Source of the DNA: Streptomyces dioscori
GTDB lineage: Bacteria; Actinomycetota; Actinomycetes; Streptomycetales; Streptomycetaceae
Length of the DNA: 64,000 nt
NCBI RefSeq assembly: GCF_003024195.1
Contig: NZ_KZ679040.1
Coordinates: forward strand, 248,001 to 312,000
Direction: 5' to 3'
Made by a program: the position numbers and the translations under genes. The notes beneath the pieces were generated by a model. It did not search any database. It was not told the DNA's origin and saw only the letters and a program-made list of their open reading frames with translations. Numbering within the stretch: position 1 is the stretch's first letter; each line of letters starts with the position of its first letter. Shown here piece after piece: positions 50,669 through 60,506 of the stretch.

Positions 50669-52149
50669 GGTGGGCGCTGGTGAAGGTCTGTGTGGCCGTC
50701 ACCACGATGGTCGTGGTGGCCTTCGCGGTCCCGCTGGGCCTGGTGATCAGGGAGATGGCGAGGGACCGCGCGTTCTCGAACGCCGAGCGGGAGGCGGCGG
50801 CCGTCGCCCCCGCGCTCTCGATCACCACCGACCGGGCCGAGTTGGAGAAGGTCGTCGCCTCGGCCGCGTCGGACGCGGGCATGGCCGTGCACATACCCGC
50901 GGGCGGCGGCACCACCGACACCAGCGGCAGCACGACCGACGCCAACGGCACGACCGACGCCGGCGGCGGTACCGATGGCGCCGGCGGGAAGCAGCAGGCC
51001 GTCGACATCGGGCGGCAGCGGGCCGCCGACAAGGACATCGCCACGACCCGGAGGCTGGGCCGGGCCTCCACCACCGAAGTGCCAGGCGGCTCCACGCTGC
51101 TGCAGCCCGTCGCGCTCAGTTCGGGCGAGATCGCGGTCGTCGAGGTCTACGTCCCCGAGGCGGAGGTCACCAACGGCCTGGGCACGGCTTGGGCGGTCCT
51201 CGCCGGGGTCGGGGTCGCGCTGATCGTCGGTTCGGTCGCGGTGGCCGACCGGCTCGGCGTACGGATGGTGCAGCCCGCGCAGCGCCTGGTGGAGAGCGCG
51301 CACGAACTGGGGGAGGGGAAGCTGGGCGCGCGGGTGCCCGAGGAGGGGCCGACCGAACTGCGGCTCGCCGCGGTCGCGTTCAACTCGATGGCCGACCAGG
51401 TCGTTCAACTGCTGGCCAATGAGCGGGAGTTGGCGGCCGACCTCTCGCACCGGCTGCGTACACCGCTGACCGTGCTGCGACTCAACGCGGCCTCGCTCGG
51501 TGACGGGCCCGCCGCCGAGCAGACCCGGGCCGCCGTCGCCCAGCTGGAGCGCGAGGTCGACACGATCATCCGCACGGCCCGGGAAGCCAAGCCGCAGACC
51601 GCCGCGATCGGCGTCGGCGTCGGCTGCGACGCGGCCGAGGTCGTCCGCGAGCGGATGGACTTCTGGTCGGCGCTCGCCGAGGACGAGGGCCGCAAGGTCC
51701 GGGTGGCCGGGGTCGACCGGCCCGTACGGATACCCGTGGCCCGCGCCGATCTCGTCGCCGCGCTCGACGCGCTGCTCGGGAACGTGTTCCGGCACACCGC
51801 CGAGGGCACGGCCTTCGCGGTCGACGTGCACAACGGCGAGGACGCGGTGATCGTCCTCGTCTCGGACGCGGGCCCGGGGATAGCCGACCCGCAGGCCGCG
51901 ATGGCCCGTGGCCGCGGCTCCGGCGCCGACGGCTCGACCGGGCTCGGTCTGGACATCGTGAGCCGGCTCGCGGAGTCGACCGGCGGGGACGTGCGGATCG
52001 GCCGTTCCGTCCTGGGCGGCACCGAGGTCAGGATCTGGATCCAGCTGGACGGGCGCGAGCCCGAGCGGCGCGGGCACCGGGGTTCGGTGCGACGGCGCAG
52101 GACCACCCCATTGGTCTCGACCTTTAACCGTTCCCGATCCCTTCCTTAA
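50665..52149 (+). CDS. Sensor histidine kinase
   Basis: A 494-residue membrane kinase starting at ATG 50665. Two membrane helices (about 5-28 and 172-195) flank an extracellular region of about 140 residues with a Thr/Gly/Asp-rich repeat (STTDANGTTDAGGGTDG). HAMP follows, then the HisKA H-box ADLSHRLRTPLTVLRL and an ATPase domain with N-box LLGNVFRHT, G1 SDAGPGIAD and G2 GSTGLGLDIVSRL. The low-complexity extracellular loop is unusual for a sensor. Partner of the preceding regulator. Confidence 0.93.
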   Translation: MRWALVKVCVAVTTMVVVAFAVPLGLVIREMARDRAFSNAEREAAAVAPALSITTDRAELEKVVASAASDAGMAVHIPAGGGTTDTSGSTTDANGTTDAGGGTDGAGGKQQAVDIGRQRAADKDIATTRRLGRASTTEVPGGSTLLQPVALSSGEIAVVEVYVPEAEVTNGLGTAWAVLAGVGVALIVGSVAVADRLGVRMVQPAQRLVESAHELGEGKLGARVPEEGPTELRLAAVAFNSMADQVVQLLANERELAADLSHRLRTPLTVLRLNAASLGDGPAAEQTRAAVAQLEREVDTIIRTAREAKPQTAAIGVGVGCDAAEVVRERMDFWSALAEDEGRKVRVAGVDRPVRIPVARADLVAALDALLGNVFRHTAEGTAFAVDVHNGEDAVIVLVSDAGPGIADPQAAMARGRGSGADGSTGLGLDIVSRLAESTGGDVRIGRSVLGGTEVRIWIQLDGREPERRGHRGSVRRRRTTPLVSTFNRSRSLP

Positions 52150-52284
52150 GCGCACCCTAAGAACCACGAGCCCCGTCCGGATCAGGCGTTTTGCCGGTTT
52201 CCGGCTCGCTAGCGTGCTGGCGCACCCCCACCCTCGGTCCCGTTCACGGGAGACCGGGGCCCGTACGGCGAAGGCAGGCACGCG

Positions 52285-53778
52285 ATGAGCACGCACCGGC
52301 GCATGGCCAGTGGCAGGAACAAGGCGATAGGCGGCGTGGTCGCCGCGGCCGTGGTCGGCGGCGGAGCACTCATGTTCTCCGGCACGGCACAGGCGGCGGG
52401 TGTCGGTGCCGCGTACACGAAGACCAGCGACTGGTCGACGGGCTACACCGCCCAGTACGTCGTGGCCAACGACAGTGCCGGGGCGAAGACGGACTGGACA
52501 CTGGAGTTCGACCTGCCGTCGGGCGCCGAGCTCAGCTCGCTGTGGAACGCCGAGTCCAAGGTGAGCGGCCGGCACGTCACGGTGAAGCCGCCGTCCTGGG
52601 ACAAGGACGGCCTCGCCAAGGGCGAGTCGGTGACCGTCGGCTTCGTGGTGCGCGGCTCCGGCGACCCGACCGGCTGTCTCGTCGACGGTGCCAAGTGCTC
52701 GGTGGACGACGGCGCGACACCGGAGCCCACCGGCCGCCCGACGCAGACATCGACCGCGTCTGCGTCGCCGGAACCGACGAAGGCCACCTCGACCCCGACG
52801 GCCACACCGACCGCCACGGCCACCACGACCAAGAACCCGACCGCCACCCCCACGCCCTCCGGCACCACCGGCAGCGGCACGGCCGCCGGCGCCGGCTTCG
52901 CGCCCTACGTCGACACCTCCCTCTACCCCGCCTTCGACCTGCTGGCCCACTCCGCGGCCACCGGGGTGAAGGAGTACAACCTCGCCTTCGTCACGGACGG
53001 CGGCGGCTGCACCCCCAAGTGGGGCGGGGTGACGGACCTCGGCGGTGACGCGGTCGCCGCGCAGATCGGCGCGCTCCGCGGCAAGGGCGGTGACGTCCGC
53101 GTCTCGTTCGGCGGCGCCTCCGGCTCCGAGCTGGCGCTGAACTGCTCGTCGGCGGACGCCCTCGCGGCGGCGTACGGCAAGGCCGTGGACGCGTACGACC
53201 TGACGAAGGTCGACTTCGACGTGGAGGGCGGTGCGCTCCCGGACAAGGCGGCCAACACCCGCCGCGCGCAGGCGATCGCGAAGCTGCAGGCCCAGCACCC
53301 CGGCCTGGACGTCTCGTTCACCCTGCCCGTCATGCCGGAGGGCCTGACCCAGGACGGTGTGAGCCTGCTCGCCGACGCCAAGGCGAACGGTGTCGGCATC
53401 GACACGGTCAACATCATGGCGATGGACTACGGACCGGCCTACAGCGACGACATGGGCACCTACGCCGAGCAGGCCGCCACCGCGACCCAGGCGCAGATCA
53501 AGGGGGTCCTCGGGCTCTCCGACGCCGCCGCCTGGAAGGCGGTCGCCGTCACCCCGATGATCGGCGTCAACGACGTCGCGTCGGAGATCTTCAAGGTCGA
53601 GGACGCCACCCAGCTCGTGAACTTCGCCGAGTCGAAGGGGCTCGGCTGGCTCTCCCTGTGGTCCGCCACCCGCGACAAGCAGTGCGCGGGCGGCACCAAG
53701 CCCACCGCCGACGCCACCTGCAGCTCGGTCCTCCAGGACGCGAACGCCTTCTCGAAGGCCTTCGCCGCCTACAAGTAG
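52285..53778 (+). CDS. Secreted GH18 chitinase-like protein with CBM2
   Basis: A 497-residue protein starting at ATG 52285. Signal peptide to about Ala38, then a CBM2-type module (residues about 38-133: WSTGYTAQYVVANDSAGAKTD), a Thr/Pro linker of about 60 residues, and a GH18 barrel. The GH18 active-site strand is VDFDVEG, giving the DxDxE core with the catalytic Glu; MAMDYGPAY is the conserved MxYD-type region. GH18 cleaves chitin by substrate-assisted catalysis. No DasR palindrome is seen upstream, unlike the LPMO gene. Confidence 0.9.
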   Translation: MSTHRRMASGRNKAIGGVVAAAVVGGGALMFSGTAQAAGVGAAYTKTSDWSTGYTAQYVVANDSAGAKTDWTLEFDLPSGAELSSLWNAESKVSGRHVTVKPPSWDKDGLAKGESVTVGFVVRGSGDPTGCLVDGAKCSVDDGATPEPTGRPTQTSTASASPEPTKATSTPTATPTATATTTKNPTATPTPSGTTGSGTAAGAGFAPYVDTSLYPAFDLLAHSAATGVKEYNLAFVTDGGGCTPKWGGVTDLGGDAVAAQIGALRGKGGDVRVSFGGASGSELALNCSSADALAAAYGKAVDAYDLTKVDFDVEGGALPDKAANTRRAQAIAKLQAQHPGLDVSFTLPVMPEGLTQDGVSLLADAKANGVGIDTVNIMAMDYGPAYSDDMGTYAEQAATATQAQIKGVLGLSDAAAWKAVAVTPMIGVNDVASEIFKVEDATQLVNFAESKGLGWLSLWSATRDKQCAGGTKPTADATCSSVLQDANAFSKAFAAYK

Positions 53779-53980
53779 CCGCTCGCGAAAACCCCCTGAG
53801 CGGTACCCCTGAACGCCCCCGCAGGAGGTCATGCCCGCGCGGGGGCCGCGCGCCCCGGCCGGCCTTCCCCCCACCCGGCCGGGGCGCGCGTACACACGTA
53901 CGCGGGGCGCGGCACTCCCCTCGCCGTGTGCCGCGCCCCGCCCCCCGCCCGCTTCCCTCCCAGGAGCGGCGTCTACGTGG

Positions 53981-55411
53981 TCACTCGACCGGGCTCACCG
54001 GCGGCAGCTCGCCGGTGCGGGCCGCCTCGCGGTACCACAGGGCGCTCGACTTCGGGGTGCGCGCCTGGGTCGCGTAGTCCACGTACACCGCGCCGAAGCG
54101 CTTGCCGTAGCCGTACGCCCACTCGAAGTTGTCCATCAGAGACCACAGGTAGTAGCCGCGTACGTCCGCGCCCTCGGCGATCGCGCGGCGGACCGCGCGC
54201 AGGTGTCCGTGCAGGTAGGCGATGCGCTCCGGGTCGTGGACGCGGCCGTCCGGGTCCGGCTTGTCGTCGTAGGCGGCGCCGTTCTCCGTGATGTACAGCG
54301 GCAGGCCCGGCACCTCCCGCGTGTAGCGCATGATCAGGTCCTGGAGGCCCGACGGGTCGATCGTCCAGCCCATCTCGGTGCGCTCACCGGGCGTCTGGTG
54401 GAAGGCAACGTCGTCCGCGCCCGGCCAGGGGGAGGACGAACTCGCCCCGTGGCCGTCCGCGCGCGGGCCGGAGGCGTCCGCCGGGGCGGCCGAGACCAGC
54501 GTCGGCGTGTAGTAGTTCAGGCCGAGCGCGTCCAACGGCTGCCTGATCAGGGCGAGATCGCCGTCGCGCACGTACGACCAGTCCGTGACCGAGGCCGTCG
54601 CCGCGAGCAGGGTCTCCGGGTACGCGCCGTGCAGCATCGGGCCGTGGAAGATGCCGTTGGCCAGGTCGTCGATCCGCTGGACCGCCGCCAGGTCGGCCGG
54701 GTCCTGGGTCAGCGGCCTGACCACCGAGGAGTTGAGGCTCACCGCGATGCTGTTGCGGGCGGGCATCGCGGTGCGCAGGGCCTTCGTGCCCAGGCCGTGC
54801 GCGAGGTTGAGGTGGTGCGCCGCCCGCAGGGAGGCCTCGTGGTCGGTGCGGCCCGGGGCGTGCACACCGGACGCGTACCCGAGGAACGCGCTGCACCAGG
54901 GCTCGTTGAGCGTGATCCACTGCTCGACGCGGTCCCCGAGTGCCTCGCCGACGATCTGCGCGTACTCGGCGAAGCGCAGCGCGGTGTCGCGCTCGGGCCA
55001 GCCGCCCGCGTCCTCCAGCTCCTGGGGGAGGTCCCAGTGGTAGAGGGTGATCGCGGGCTTGATGCCGTGCGAGAGCAGCTCGTCGACCAGCCGGCGGTAG
55101 AAGTCGAGGCCGCGCTGCACGGCGGGCCCGCGGCCCGTCGGCTGCACGCGCGACCAGGACACCGAGAAGCGGTACGCGGTCAGGCCGAGGTCCGCCATCA
55201 TCGCCACGTCGTCGCGGTAGCGGTGGTAGTGGTCGTTGGCGATGTCGCCGTTCTCGCCGCCCGCCGTCTTGCCGGGCGTATGGCTGAAGGTGTCCCAGAT
55301 CGAGGGCGTACGGCCGTCCTCCCGCACCGCCCCCTCGATCTGGTACGCGGAGGTCGCGGAGCCCCAGAGGAAGGCGGGCGGGAAGGTCACGGGCGTTTCG
55401 GGCTCGGGCAT
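53981..55411 (-). CDS. bglC: BglC, GH1 intracellular beta-glucosidase
   Basis: A 476-residue enzyme starting at ATG 55411. GH1 catalytic residues: acid/base Glu170 in ITLNEPW and nucleophile Glu376 in [11 protein letters not shown], with [18 protein letters not shown] near the start. No signal peptide, so it hydrolyses imported cellobiose and short cello-oligosaccharides to glucose in the cytoplasm. It is the last gene of the ceb unit, 107 bp after cebG. A CebR box overlaps its start codon, allowing separate repression. Confidence 0.95.
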   Translation of the reverse strand: MPEPETPVTFPPAFLWGSATSAYQIEGAVREDGRTPSIWDTFSHTPGKTAGGENGDIANDHYHRYRDDVAMMADLGLTAYRFSVSWSRVQPTGRGPAVQRGLDFYRRLVDELLSHGIKPAITLYHWDLPQELEDAGGWPERDTALRFAEYAQIVGEALGDRVEQWITLNEPWCSAFLGYASGVHAPGRTDHEASLRAAHHLNLAHGLGTKALRTAMPARNSIAVSLNSSVVRPLTQDPADLAAVQRIDDLANGIFHGPMLHGAYPETLLAATASVTDWSYVRDGDLALIRQPLDALGLNYYTPTLVSAAPADASGPRADGHGASSSSPWPGADDVAFHQTPGERTEMGWTIDPSGLQDLIMRYTREVPGLPLYITENGAAYDDKPDPDGRVHDPERIAYLHGHLRAVRRAIAEGADVRGYYLWSLMDNFEWAYGYGKRFGAVYVDYATQARTPKSSALWYREAARTGELPPVSPVE

Positions 55412-55424
55412 GGAAGCGCTCCCA
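55411..55424. promoter_or_regulatory. CebR box at the bglC start
   Basis: TGGAAGCGCTCCCA matches the CebR consensus TGGGAGCGCTCCCA at 13 of 14 positions and overlaps the bglC start codon and ribosome site. CebR bound here would block both transcription and translation initiation. Confidence 0.85.
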
Positions 55425-55518
55425 TGGGAGGAAGGTCGTAGGAGACCGGGGAATGTGAGGTCGAGGAGAGGACCGGGGGCGAGTCGGCGGCTCGCCCCCG
55501 TCGGCGCGGGGCGGCGGG

Positions 55519-56436
55519 TCAGCCCTTGATCGCGCCCTGCATGATCCCGCCCACGATCTGCTTGCCGAACAGCAGGAAGGCGATGAGCAGCGGCAGGGTG
55601 CCGAGGAGCGCGCCCGCCATGATCACCGCTTGGTCGGGGATGTAGCCCGTGCCGAGCGAGTTGAGGGCGACCTGCACGGTGGGGTTCTGCTGGTTGAGCG
55701 CGATGATCGGCCACAGGAAGTCGTTCCAGGCCATCACGAAGGTCAGCAGTCCGAGCACGGCCATCGCCGGCCGCGCCGCCGGGAAGACGACGTGCCACAC
55801 GACGCGCAGACTGCTCGCGCCGTCGACCCGCGCCGCCTCGATCAGCTCGCTGGGCAGCGCCTGCATCAGGTACTGCCGCATGAAGAACGTACCGAAGGCG
55901 CTGACCACGGTCGGCAGGATGACCGTCTGCAGCTGGTTGGACCAGCCCAGCTCGCTCATCCACAGGTACAGCGGGACGATCGCCAGCTGCGGCGGGATCA
56001 TCATCGTGCCGATGGTCAGCAGCAGCAGGACGTTGGAGAACTTGAAGCGCAGTTTGGCGAAGGCGAACCCGGCGAGCGTGGAGAACAGGACCGTGCCGAC
56101 GGTGATGGTCCCGGCGACGATCACGCTGTTGAGCATCGCGGTGCCGAGGCTGACCTCGGTCCATGCGGTCTCAAGGTTCTTGAACAGGTTCCCGCCGACC
56201 CACAGGGGCGGTGGCGTCTCGGCGAGCCGCTGGTTGGTGCGTGAGGCCGCGACCACCGTCCACAGCAGGGGCGCCACGGAGATGAAGGCGAGGACGGACA
56301 GGACGACATAGGTGAGCGGCCCCGCGTGCAGCTGCTTGCCCGCGCCCATCAGCCGGCGGCGCCCGGAACCGGTCCGGCCGACCTTCTCCGCCGCGCTCGC
56401 CTGTGCCTGAGGAGGCGTCAGTTCACGTGTGGTCAT
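55519..56436 (-). CDS. cebG: CebG, cellobiose ABC transporter permease
   Basis: A 305-residue permease of the MalG type with about six membrane helices and the EAA loop [20 protein letters not shown] ahead of [16 protein letters not shown] 56436 overlaps the cebF stop (ATGA). It forms the import channel with CebF. No ATPase gene is in the operon; in Streptomyces the shared ATPase MsiK energises this transporter from elsewhere. Confidence 0.93.
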   Translation of the reverse strand: MTTRELTPPQAQASAAEKVGRTGSGRRRLMGAGKQLHAGPLTYVVLSVLAFISVAPLLWTVVAASRTNQRLAETPPPLWVGGNLFKNLETAWTEVSLGTAMLNSVIVAGTITVGTVLFSTLAGFAFAKLRFKFSNVLLLLTIGTMMIPPQLAIVPLYLWMSELGWSNQLQTVILPTVVSAFGTFFMRQYLMQALPSELIEAARVDGASSLRVVWHVVFPAARPAMAVLGLLTFVMAWNDFLWPIIALNQQNPTVQVALNSLGTGYIPDQAVIMAGALLGTLPLLIAFLLFGKQIVGGIMQGAIKG

Positions 56437-57461
56437 TGGGTCTTCCTCAGCCGTCGGGTGATCAGCAGGTTGATCGCGGCGACGATCAGCAGGATCAGGA
56501 ACATCGTCCAGGCGATGGCGGACGCCTTGCCGAGGTTGCCGATGATCCAGCCCTGGTCGTACATGTACAGGCCGAGCGTCTGGTAATCGTGGTCGGAGCC
56601 GCCCTTGGAGCCGCTGACCCCGCCGAACAGCAGCGGTTCACCGAACAGCTGCGTTGCGCCGATCGTGGAGACGACCACCGTGAACAGGATCGTCGGCCGC
56701 AGCATCGGGATCGTCACATGGCGGAACTGCTGCCAGCGGCCCGCGCCGTCCAGGGACGCCGACTCGTACAGGTCGGCGGGGATCGCCTGCATCGCCGCGA
56801 GGTAGATCAGGGCGTTGTAGCCGGTCCACCGCCAGATCACGATCGAGGAGACGGCGAACTGCGAACCCCAGGTCGACTCACGCCAGTTGATCGGGTCCAC
56901 CCCGACGAAGTGCAGCAGCCAGTTGATCATGCCGCCGTCCCACGAGTAGAGCAGGACGAACACCAGGGTCGCGGCCGCCACCGAGGTGGCGTACGGGGTG
57001 AGCATCACGACGCGCCAGATGGTCGAGCCGCGCAGTTTGTAGTTGAGCAGGTGCGCGATCCCGATCGCCATCATCAGCTGCGGCACGGTCGAGATCAGAC
57101 CGATGGTGAAGGTGTTCTGCAGCGCGTTCCAGAAGAAGTCCGAGGACAGCAGGTTCTGGTAGTTGTCCAGGCCCACCCAGGTCTGCTGGTCCAGGTTGTT
57201 CAGCTGCACGTTGTGCAGTGAGTACCAGGCCGTGTACAGCAGCGGGATGAGCCCGAAGGCACCGAAGAAGATGAAGAAGGGGGCGATGAACGCGTAAGGC
57301 GACGCCTTCATGTCCCAGCGGTACAGCCGGCTGCGCCAGGAGCCGGGGCCCGGGGGCGGTGTACCGCGACCGTGAGCACGGCGCGCCGCGCCCGGCTGGG
57401 AGCCGGGCGCGGCGTCGGCGCTCGACGCGGATCGCGCGAGAGCCTGCTTGGAGCTGGTCAC
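56433..57461 (-). CDS. cebF: CebF, cellobiose ABC transporter permease
   Basis: A 342-residue MalF-type permease; GTG 57461 overlaps the cebE stop (GTGA). After a 45-residue polar N-terminal tail come about six membrane helices with the EAA loop ADLYESASLDGAGRWQQFRH then VTIPMLRPTIL. Partner of CebG. Confidence 0.93.
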   Translation of the reverse strand: MTSSKQALARSASSADAAPGSQPGAARRAHGRGTPPPGPGSWRSRLYRWDMKASPYAFIAPFFIFFGAFGLIPLLYTAWYSLHNVQLNNLDQQTWVGLDNYQNLLSSDFFWNALQNTFTIGLISTVPQLMMAIGIAHLLNYKLRGSTIWRVVMLTPYATSVAAATLVFVLLYSWDGGMINWLLHFVGVDPINWRESTWGSQFAVSSIVIWRWTGYNALIYLAAMQAIPADLYESASLDGAGRWQQFRHVTIPMLRPTILFTVVVSTIGATQLFGEPLLFGGVSGSKGGSDHDYQTLGLYMYDQGWIIGNLGKASAIAWTMFLILLIVAAINLLITRRLRKTQ

Positions 57462-58780
57462 TGGCCGAGCACGTCCTTGATCTCCGAGGTGGCCGCGTCC
57501 CAGCCCTGGTCCGGGGTCTTGCCCTTCTGCTCGACCTGGAGGATGCCGATGTCCGAGATGGCCGTGTTGATCGGCTGGTCCTTGATACCGAAGATCTGCG
57601 TCGGGATGGTCTTCGCCGAGTCGGAGAAGATCTGGGTGATCGGCGCGTCCGAGAAGAAGGCCGTGGTGGCGGCCTGCGGCTTCAGGCTCGCGTACGCCGA
57701 CGGGGTGGACGGGAAGCTGGCCTGCTTGGCGAAGACCTTCGCCTGCTGCTCGGGGGCGGTCAGCCACTTCGCCAGCGCGATGGCCTCCTTCTGGTGCTTG
57801 CCCGCCGTGGGCACACCGATGAACGAGCCGCCCCAGTTGGCCGCGGTGGGCGCCGCCGCCACGTCCCAGTTGCCCTTGCCGGAGTCACCGGACTTCTCCT
57901 GGATGTAGCCCAGCATCCACGCGGGGCAGGCGACCGTGGCGAAGCCGCCGTTGGCGAAGGCCTGGTCCCACGGCTTGTCGAACTGCTTCAGCTTCGCCGA
58001 CATGTTGCTGGTCGCCACCTCCATCGAGGTGTCCCAGGCCTTCTCGACCCCTGCGGACTTGTCCCAGATGACGTTGCCGTCCTTGTCGTAGTACCGCTCG
58101 CTCTCGCCACCGAGCGCCGCGTTGTAGACCGAGGCGGCGGAGTCCACGAACTTGGTGCCCTTGGGCGCCTTCTTCATGTAGTCCTTGCCGACGTCGACGT
58201 ACTTCGACCAGTCGCCCTTCCACTGCTCGGCGAGCTTGACGCGGTCCGTCTCAAGGCCCGCCTTCTTGAAGAGGTCCTTGCGGTAGCAGACCGCCATCGG
58301 GCCGACGTCCGTGCCGAGTCCGATGGTCTTGCCGTCCTTGGTGGTGGCCTGTGCCGTCTTCCAGTCCAGCCACTGGGACTTGTCGACGTCCTTGCCCAGG
58401 TCGACGAACTTGTCGGCCTGCGTCTGGACGGCCTCGGCGACGTTGCCGACCTCGATCGCCTGGATGTCGTCGGTGCCGGCACCGGCCTGCAGACGGGTGA
58501 GCGTCTTCGGCCAGTAGACGTCCGTACGAGTGGTGACGTTCTCCTTGATGGTGATGTCGGGGTTCTGCTTCATGTACTCGTCGTAGAGGCCGGCCTGCTT
58601 GTAGCCGAAGACCCCGAAAGTGCCGATGGTCAGCGTGGTCTTGCCACCGCCGCTGCCACCGTCCGAGTCCGACGACCCGTCGTCCGAGTCCTCGGCGCAG
58701 CCGGCGAGCAGCCCCGTCGTCAGCGCGGCCACGGCCGCGAGGGCCATCAGCCTGCGGGACCCGCGGGTACTCGTGCGCAT
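57458..58780 (-). CDS. cebE: CebE, cellobiose/cello-oligosaccharide-binding lipoprotein
   Basis: A 440-residue family-1 solute-binding lipoprotein starting at ATG 58780 after AGGAGG. Lipobox LLAGC with Cys28, then an acidic Ser/Asp/Gly linker and the bilobal binding domain (TLTIGTFGVFGYKQAGLYDE, WDVAAAPTAANWGGSFIGVP, KEAIALAKWLTAPEQQAKVF). It captures cellobiose and cellotriose outside the cell for CebFG. A perfect CebR box lies 113 bp upstream. Confidence 0.94.
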   Translation of the reverse strand: MRTSTRGSRRLMALAAVAALTTGLLAGCAEDSDDGSSDSDGGSGGGKTTLTIGTFGVFGYKQAGLYDEYMKQNPDITIKENVTTRTDVYWPKTLTRLQAGAGTDDIQAIEVGNVAEAVQTQADKFVDLGKDVDKSQWLDWKTAQATTKDGKTIGLGTDVGPMAVCYRKDLFKKAGLETDRVKLAEQWKGDWSKYVDVGKDYMKKAPKGTKFVDSAASVYNAALGGESERYYDKDGNVIWDKSAGVEKAWDTSMEVATSNMSAKLKQFDKPWDQAFANGGFATVACPAWMLGYIQEKSGDSGKGNWDVAAAPTAANWGGSFIGVPTAGKHQKEAIALAKWLTAPEQQAKVFAKQASFPSTPSAYASLKPQAATTAFFSDAPITQIFSDSAKTIPTQIFGIKDQPINTAISDIGILQVEQKGKTPDQGWDAATSEIKDVLGQ

Positions 58781-58892
58781 TGCGTCCTCCTGTTGCCTGA
58801 CGTGCCGACCCCCCGGCCAACTGCGTTGTTGGGCCCGTTAGTTCATGCTGCGGCTCGGGCGGGGAACGTGCGGGATGTGTATGTGTCAGGTA

Positions 58893-58912
58893 CTGTGGGA
58901 GCGCTCCCACAG
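58893..58912. promoter_or_regulatory. Perfect CebR box upstream of cebE
   Basis: A 20-bp perfect palindrome CTGTGGGAGCGCTCCCACAG containing the 14-bp CebR consensus without mismatch. Binding by CebR is released by cellobiose. The rest of 58781-59204 holds the cebE and cebR promoters and a small palindrome GTTAGCTAAC at 58992-59001. Confidence 0.95.
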
Positions 58913-59204
58913 GTGATGTGTTGAAGGTTCGTCGCTCGGCGCGGGGGTGTCAAGGGAGAGGACGCAGAGACGTGTCTTCAGTTATCGGGCTGTTAGCTAA
59001 CGTCGGCGGAGACGGCGAGAGTAGGTCTCCGACGGTTGCGGGACGGCCTCGGGGAGGCTCCGGATCGGCTTCGGAGTGGCCCCGGGGACCCCGGGGGAGG
59101 GCGTGCGGAAAGTGGAGGCACCGTCTCCGCGGGCCCGGCCCCGATCACGGCTGTTAGATTCCAGGCCAAGCGCGGTGTGAGCCGTGTCGGACGGGAGGCG
59201 GACC

Positions 59205-60260
59205 ATGGCAGTCCACGGAGCGCGGAGCCGGAGCGGCGGGCGACCGACCCTCGAAGAGGTCGCCGCGCGCGCCGGGGTGGGCCGCGGCACGGTCTCCCGC
59301 GTGATCAACGGCTCCCCGCGGGTCAGCGACGCCACCCGGGCGGCCGTGGAGGCGGCGGTCGCGGAACTGGGGTACGTGCCGAACACGGCCGCCCGGGCCC
59401 TCGCGGCCAACCGCACCGACGCGATCGCCCTGGTCGTCCCCGAGCCCGAGACCCGCTTCTTCGCCGAGCCGTACTTCTCCGACATGCTCCGGGGTGTGGG
59501 CGCGGCCCTCTCCGACACCGAGATGCAGCTGCTGCTGATCTTCGCGGGCAGCGACCGGGAGCGGGCCCGGCTGGCCCAGTACCTGGCGGCGCACCGCGTG
59601 GACGGCGTCCTGCTGGTCTCGGTCCACGCGGACGACCCGCTGCCCGACCTGCTGGCCCAGCTGGAGATCCCGGCCGTGATCAGCGGACGCAGGTCGGCGG
59701 ACGAGACGCTGCCGTCCGTGGACTCGGACAACTTCGGCGGCGGCCGGTTCGCCGTCGAGCACCTGCTGGCCCAGGGCCGCCGGACCATAGCCCACCTGGC
59801 CGGACGCCTCGACGTGTTCGGTGCCCAGCGCCGCGTCGACGGCTACCGCGCCGCGCTGCGTGACGCGGGCCACGAGGTCGACGAACGCCTCATCGTGCCG
59901 GGGGACTTCACCGAGGAGGGCGGCCGTCGCGCGATGACGGAACTGCTCGCCGTCTGCCCGACCCTGGACGCGGTCTTCGCCGGATCGGACGTCATGGCGG
60001 CCGGCGCCCGGCAGGTCCTGCGCGAGGTGGGGCGCCGCATACCCGACGACGTGGCCCTGGTCGGTTACGACGACTCGGCGATCGCCCGCCACATGGACCC
60101 GCCCCTGACGAGTGTGCGCCAGCCGATCGAGGACATGGGCCGCGCGATGCTCGACCTGCTGATGGACGAGATCGCGGACCGCCGCCCGGCGGTCTCCCGA
60201 GGCCTTGAGCGACGGCAGCTGGTGCTTCCCACGGAGCTGGTGGCGCGGCACTCGTCGTGA
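59205..60260 (+). CDS. cebR: CebR, LacI-family cellobiose repressor
   Basis: A 351-residue repressor; ATG 59205 follows GGGAGGCGGACC (GTG 59184 is possible). N-terminal LacI HTH (PTLEEVAARAGVGRGTVSRV then INGSPRVSDATR) and hinge, followed by the periplasmic-binding-like effector domain (DAIALVVPEPETRFFAEPYF, VDGVLLVSVHADD, AVFAGSDVMAAGARQVL, VALVGYDDSAIARHMDPPLT). It represses cebEFG and bglC, released by cellobiose. Divergent from cebE. Confidence 0.95.
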   Translation: MAVHGARSRSGGRPTLEEVAARAGVGRGTVSRVINGSPRVSDATRAAVEAAVAELGYVPNTAARALAANRTDAIALVVPEPETRFFAEPYFSDMLRGVGAALSDTEMQLLLIFAGSDRERARLAQYLAAHRVDGVLLVSVHADDPLPDLLAQLEIPAVISGRRSADETLPSVDSDNFGGGRFAVEHLLAQGRRTIAHLAGRLDVFGAQRRVDGYRAALRDAGHEVDERLIVPGDFTEEGGRRAMTELLAVCPTLDAVFAGSDVMAAGARQVLREVGRRIPDDVALVGYDDSAIARHMDPPLTSVRQPIEDMGRAMLDLLMDEIADRRPAVSRGLERRQLVLPTELVARHSS

Positions 60261-60283
60261 CCCGCACGGGGGAGGGGAACGCC

Positions 60284-60317
60284 AGAGGGCCGGACCGCTT
60301 TCGCGGTCCGGCCCTCT
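60284..60317. terminator. Strong bidirectional hairpin between cebR and tRNA-His
   Basis: A perfect 15-bp stem (AGAGGGCCGGACCGC and complement) around a TTTC loop, 24 bp after the cebR stop and 10 bp from the 3' end of the minus-strand tRNA. Confidence 0.93.
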
Positions 60318-60326
60318 GATCATCAG

Positions 60327-60400
60327 GGTGAGTGACGGGACTTGAACCCGCGGCATCCTGGACCACAACCAGGTGCTCTACCAGCTGAGCTACACCCACC
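60327..60400 (-). tRNA. tRNA-His (anticodon GTG)
   Basis: A 74-base cloverleaf read on the minus strand. The acceptor stem GTGGGTG pairs with CACTCAC, with the extra G-1 opposite C73 that marks tRNA-His. Anticodon loop TTGTGGT gives GTG; T-loop TTCAAGT. CCA is not encoded. Confidence 0.97.
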
Positions 60401-60506
60401 ATGACCGGCGATCCTGCGCTTGGTTCACCTGAAGTGGTTCACCGACCGGCCGAGAAAAAGTGTACAGGGTCCGAAGGGGTGCTCGCTCCCGCCTTTACGG
60501 CGGGGG

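Noticed and set aside
50575..53895. An open frame of over 1100 codons on the minus strand opposite the kinase and chitinase genes
   Set aside because: Its product is Arg/Gly/Val-rich without any fold, and it is a G+C-driven shadow of two well-supported plus-strand genes.
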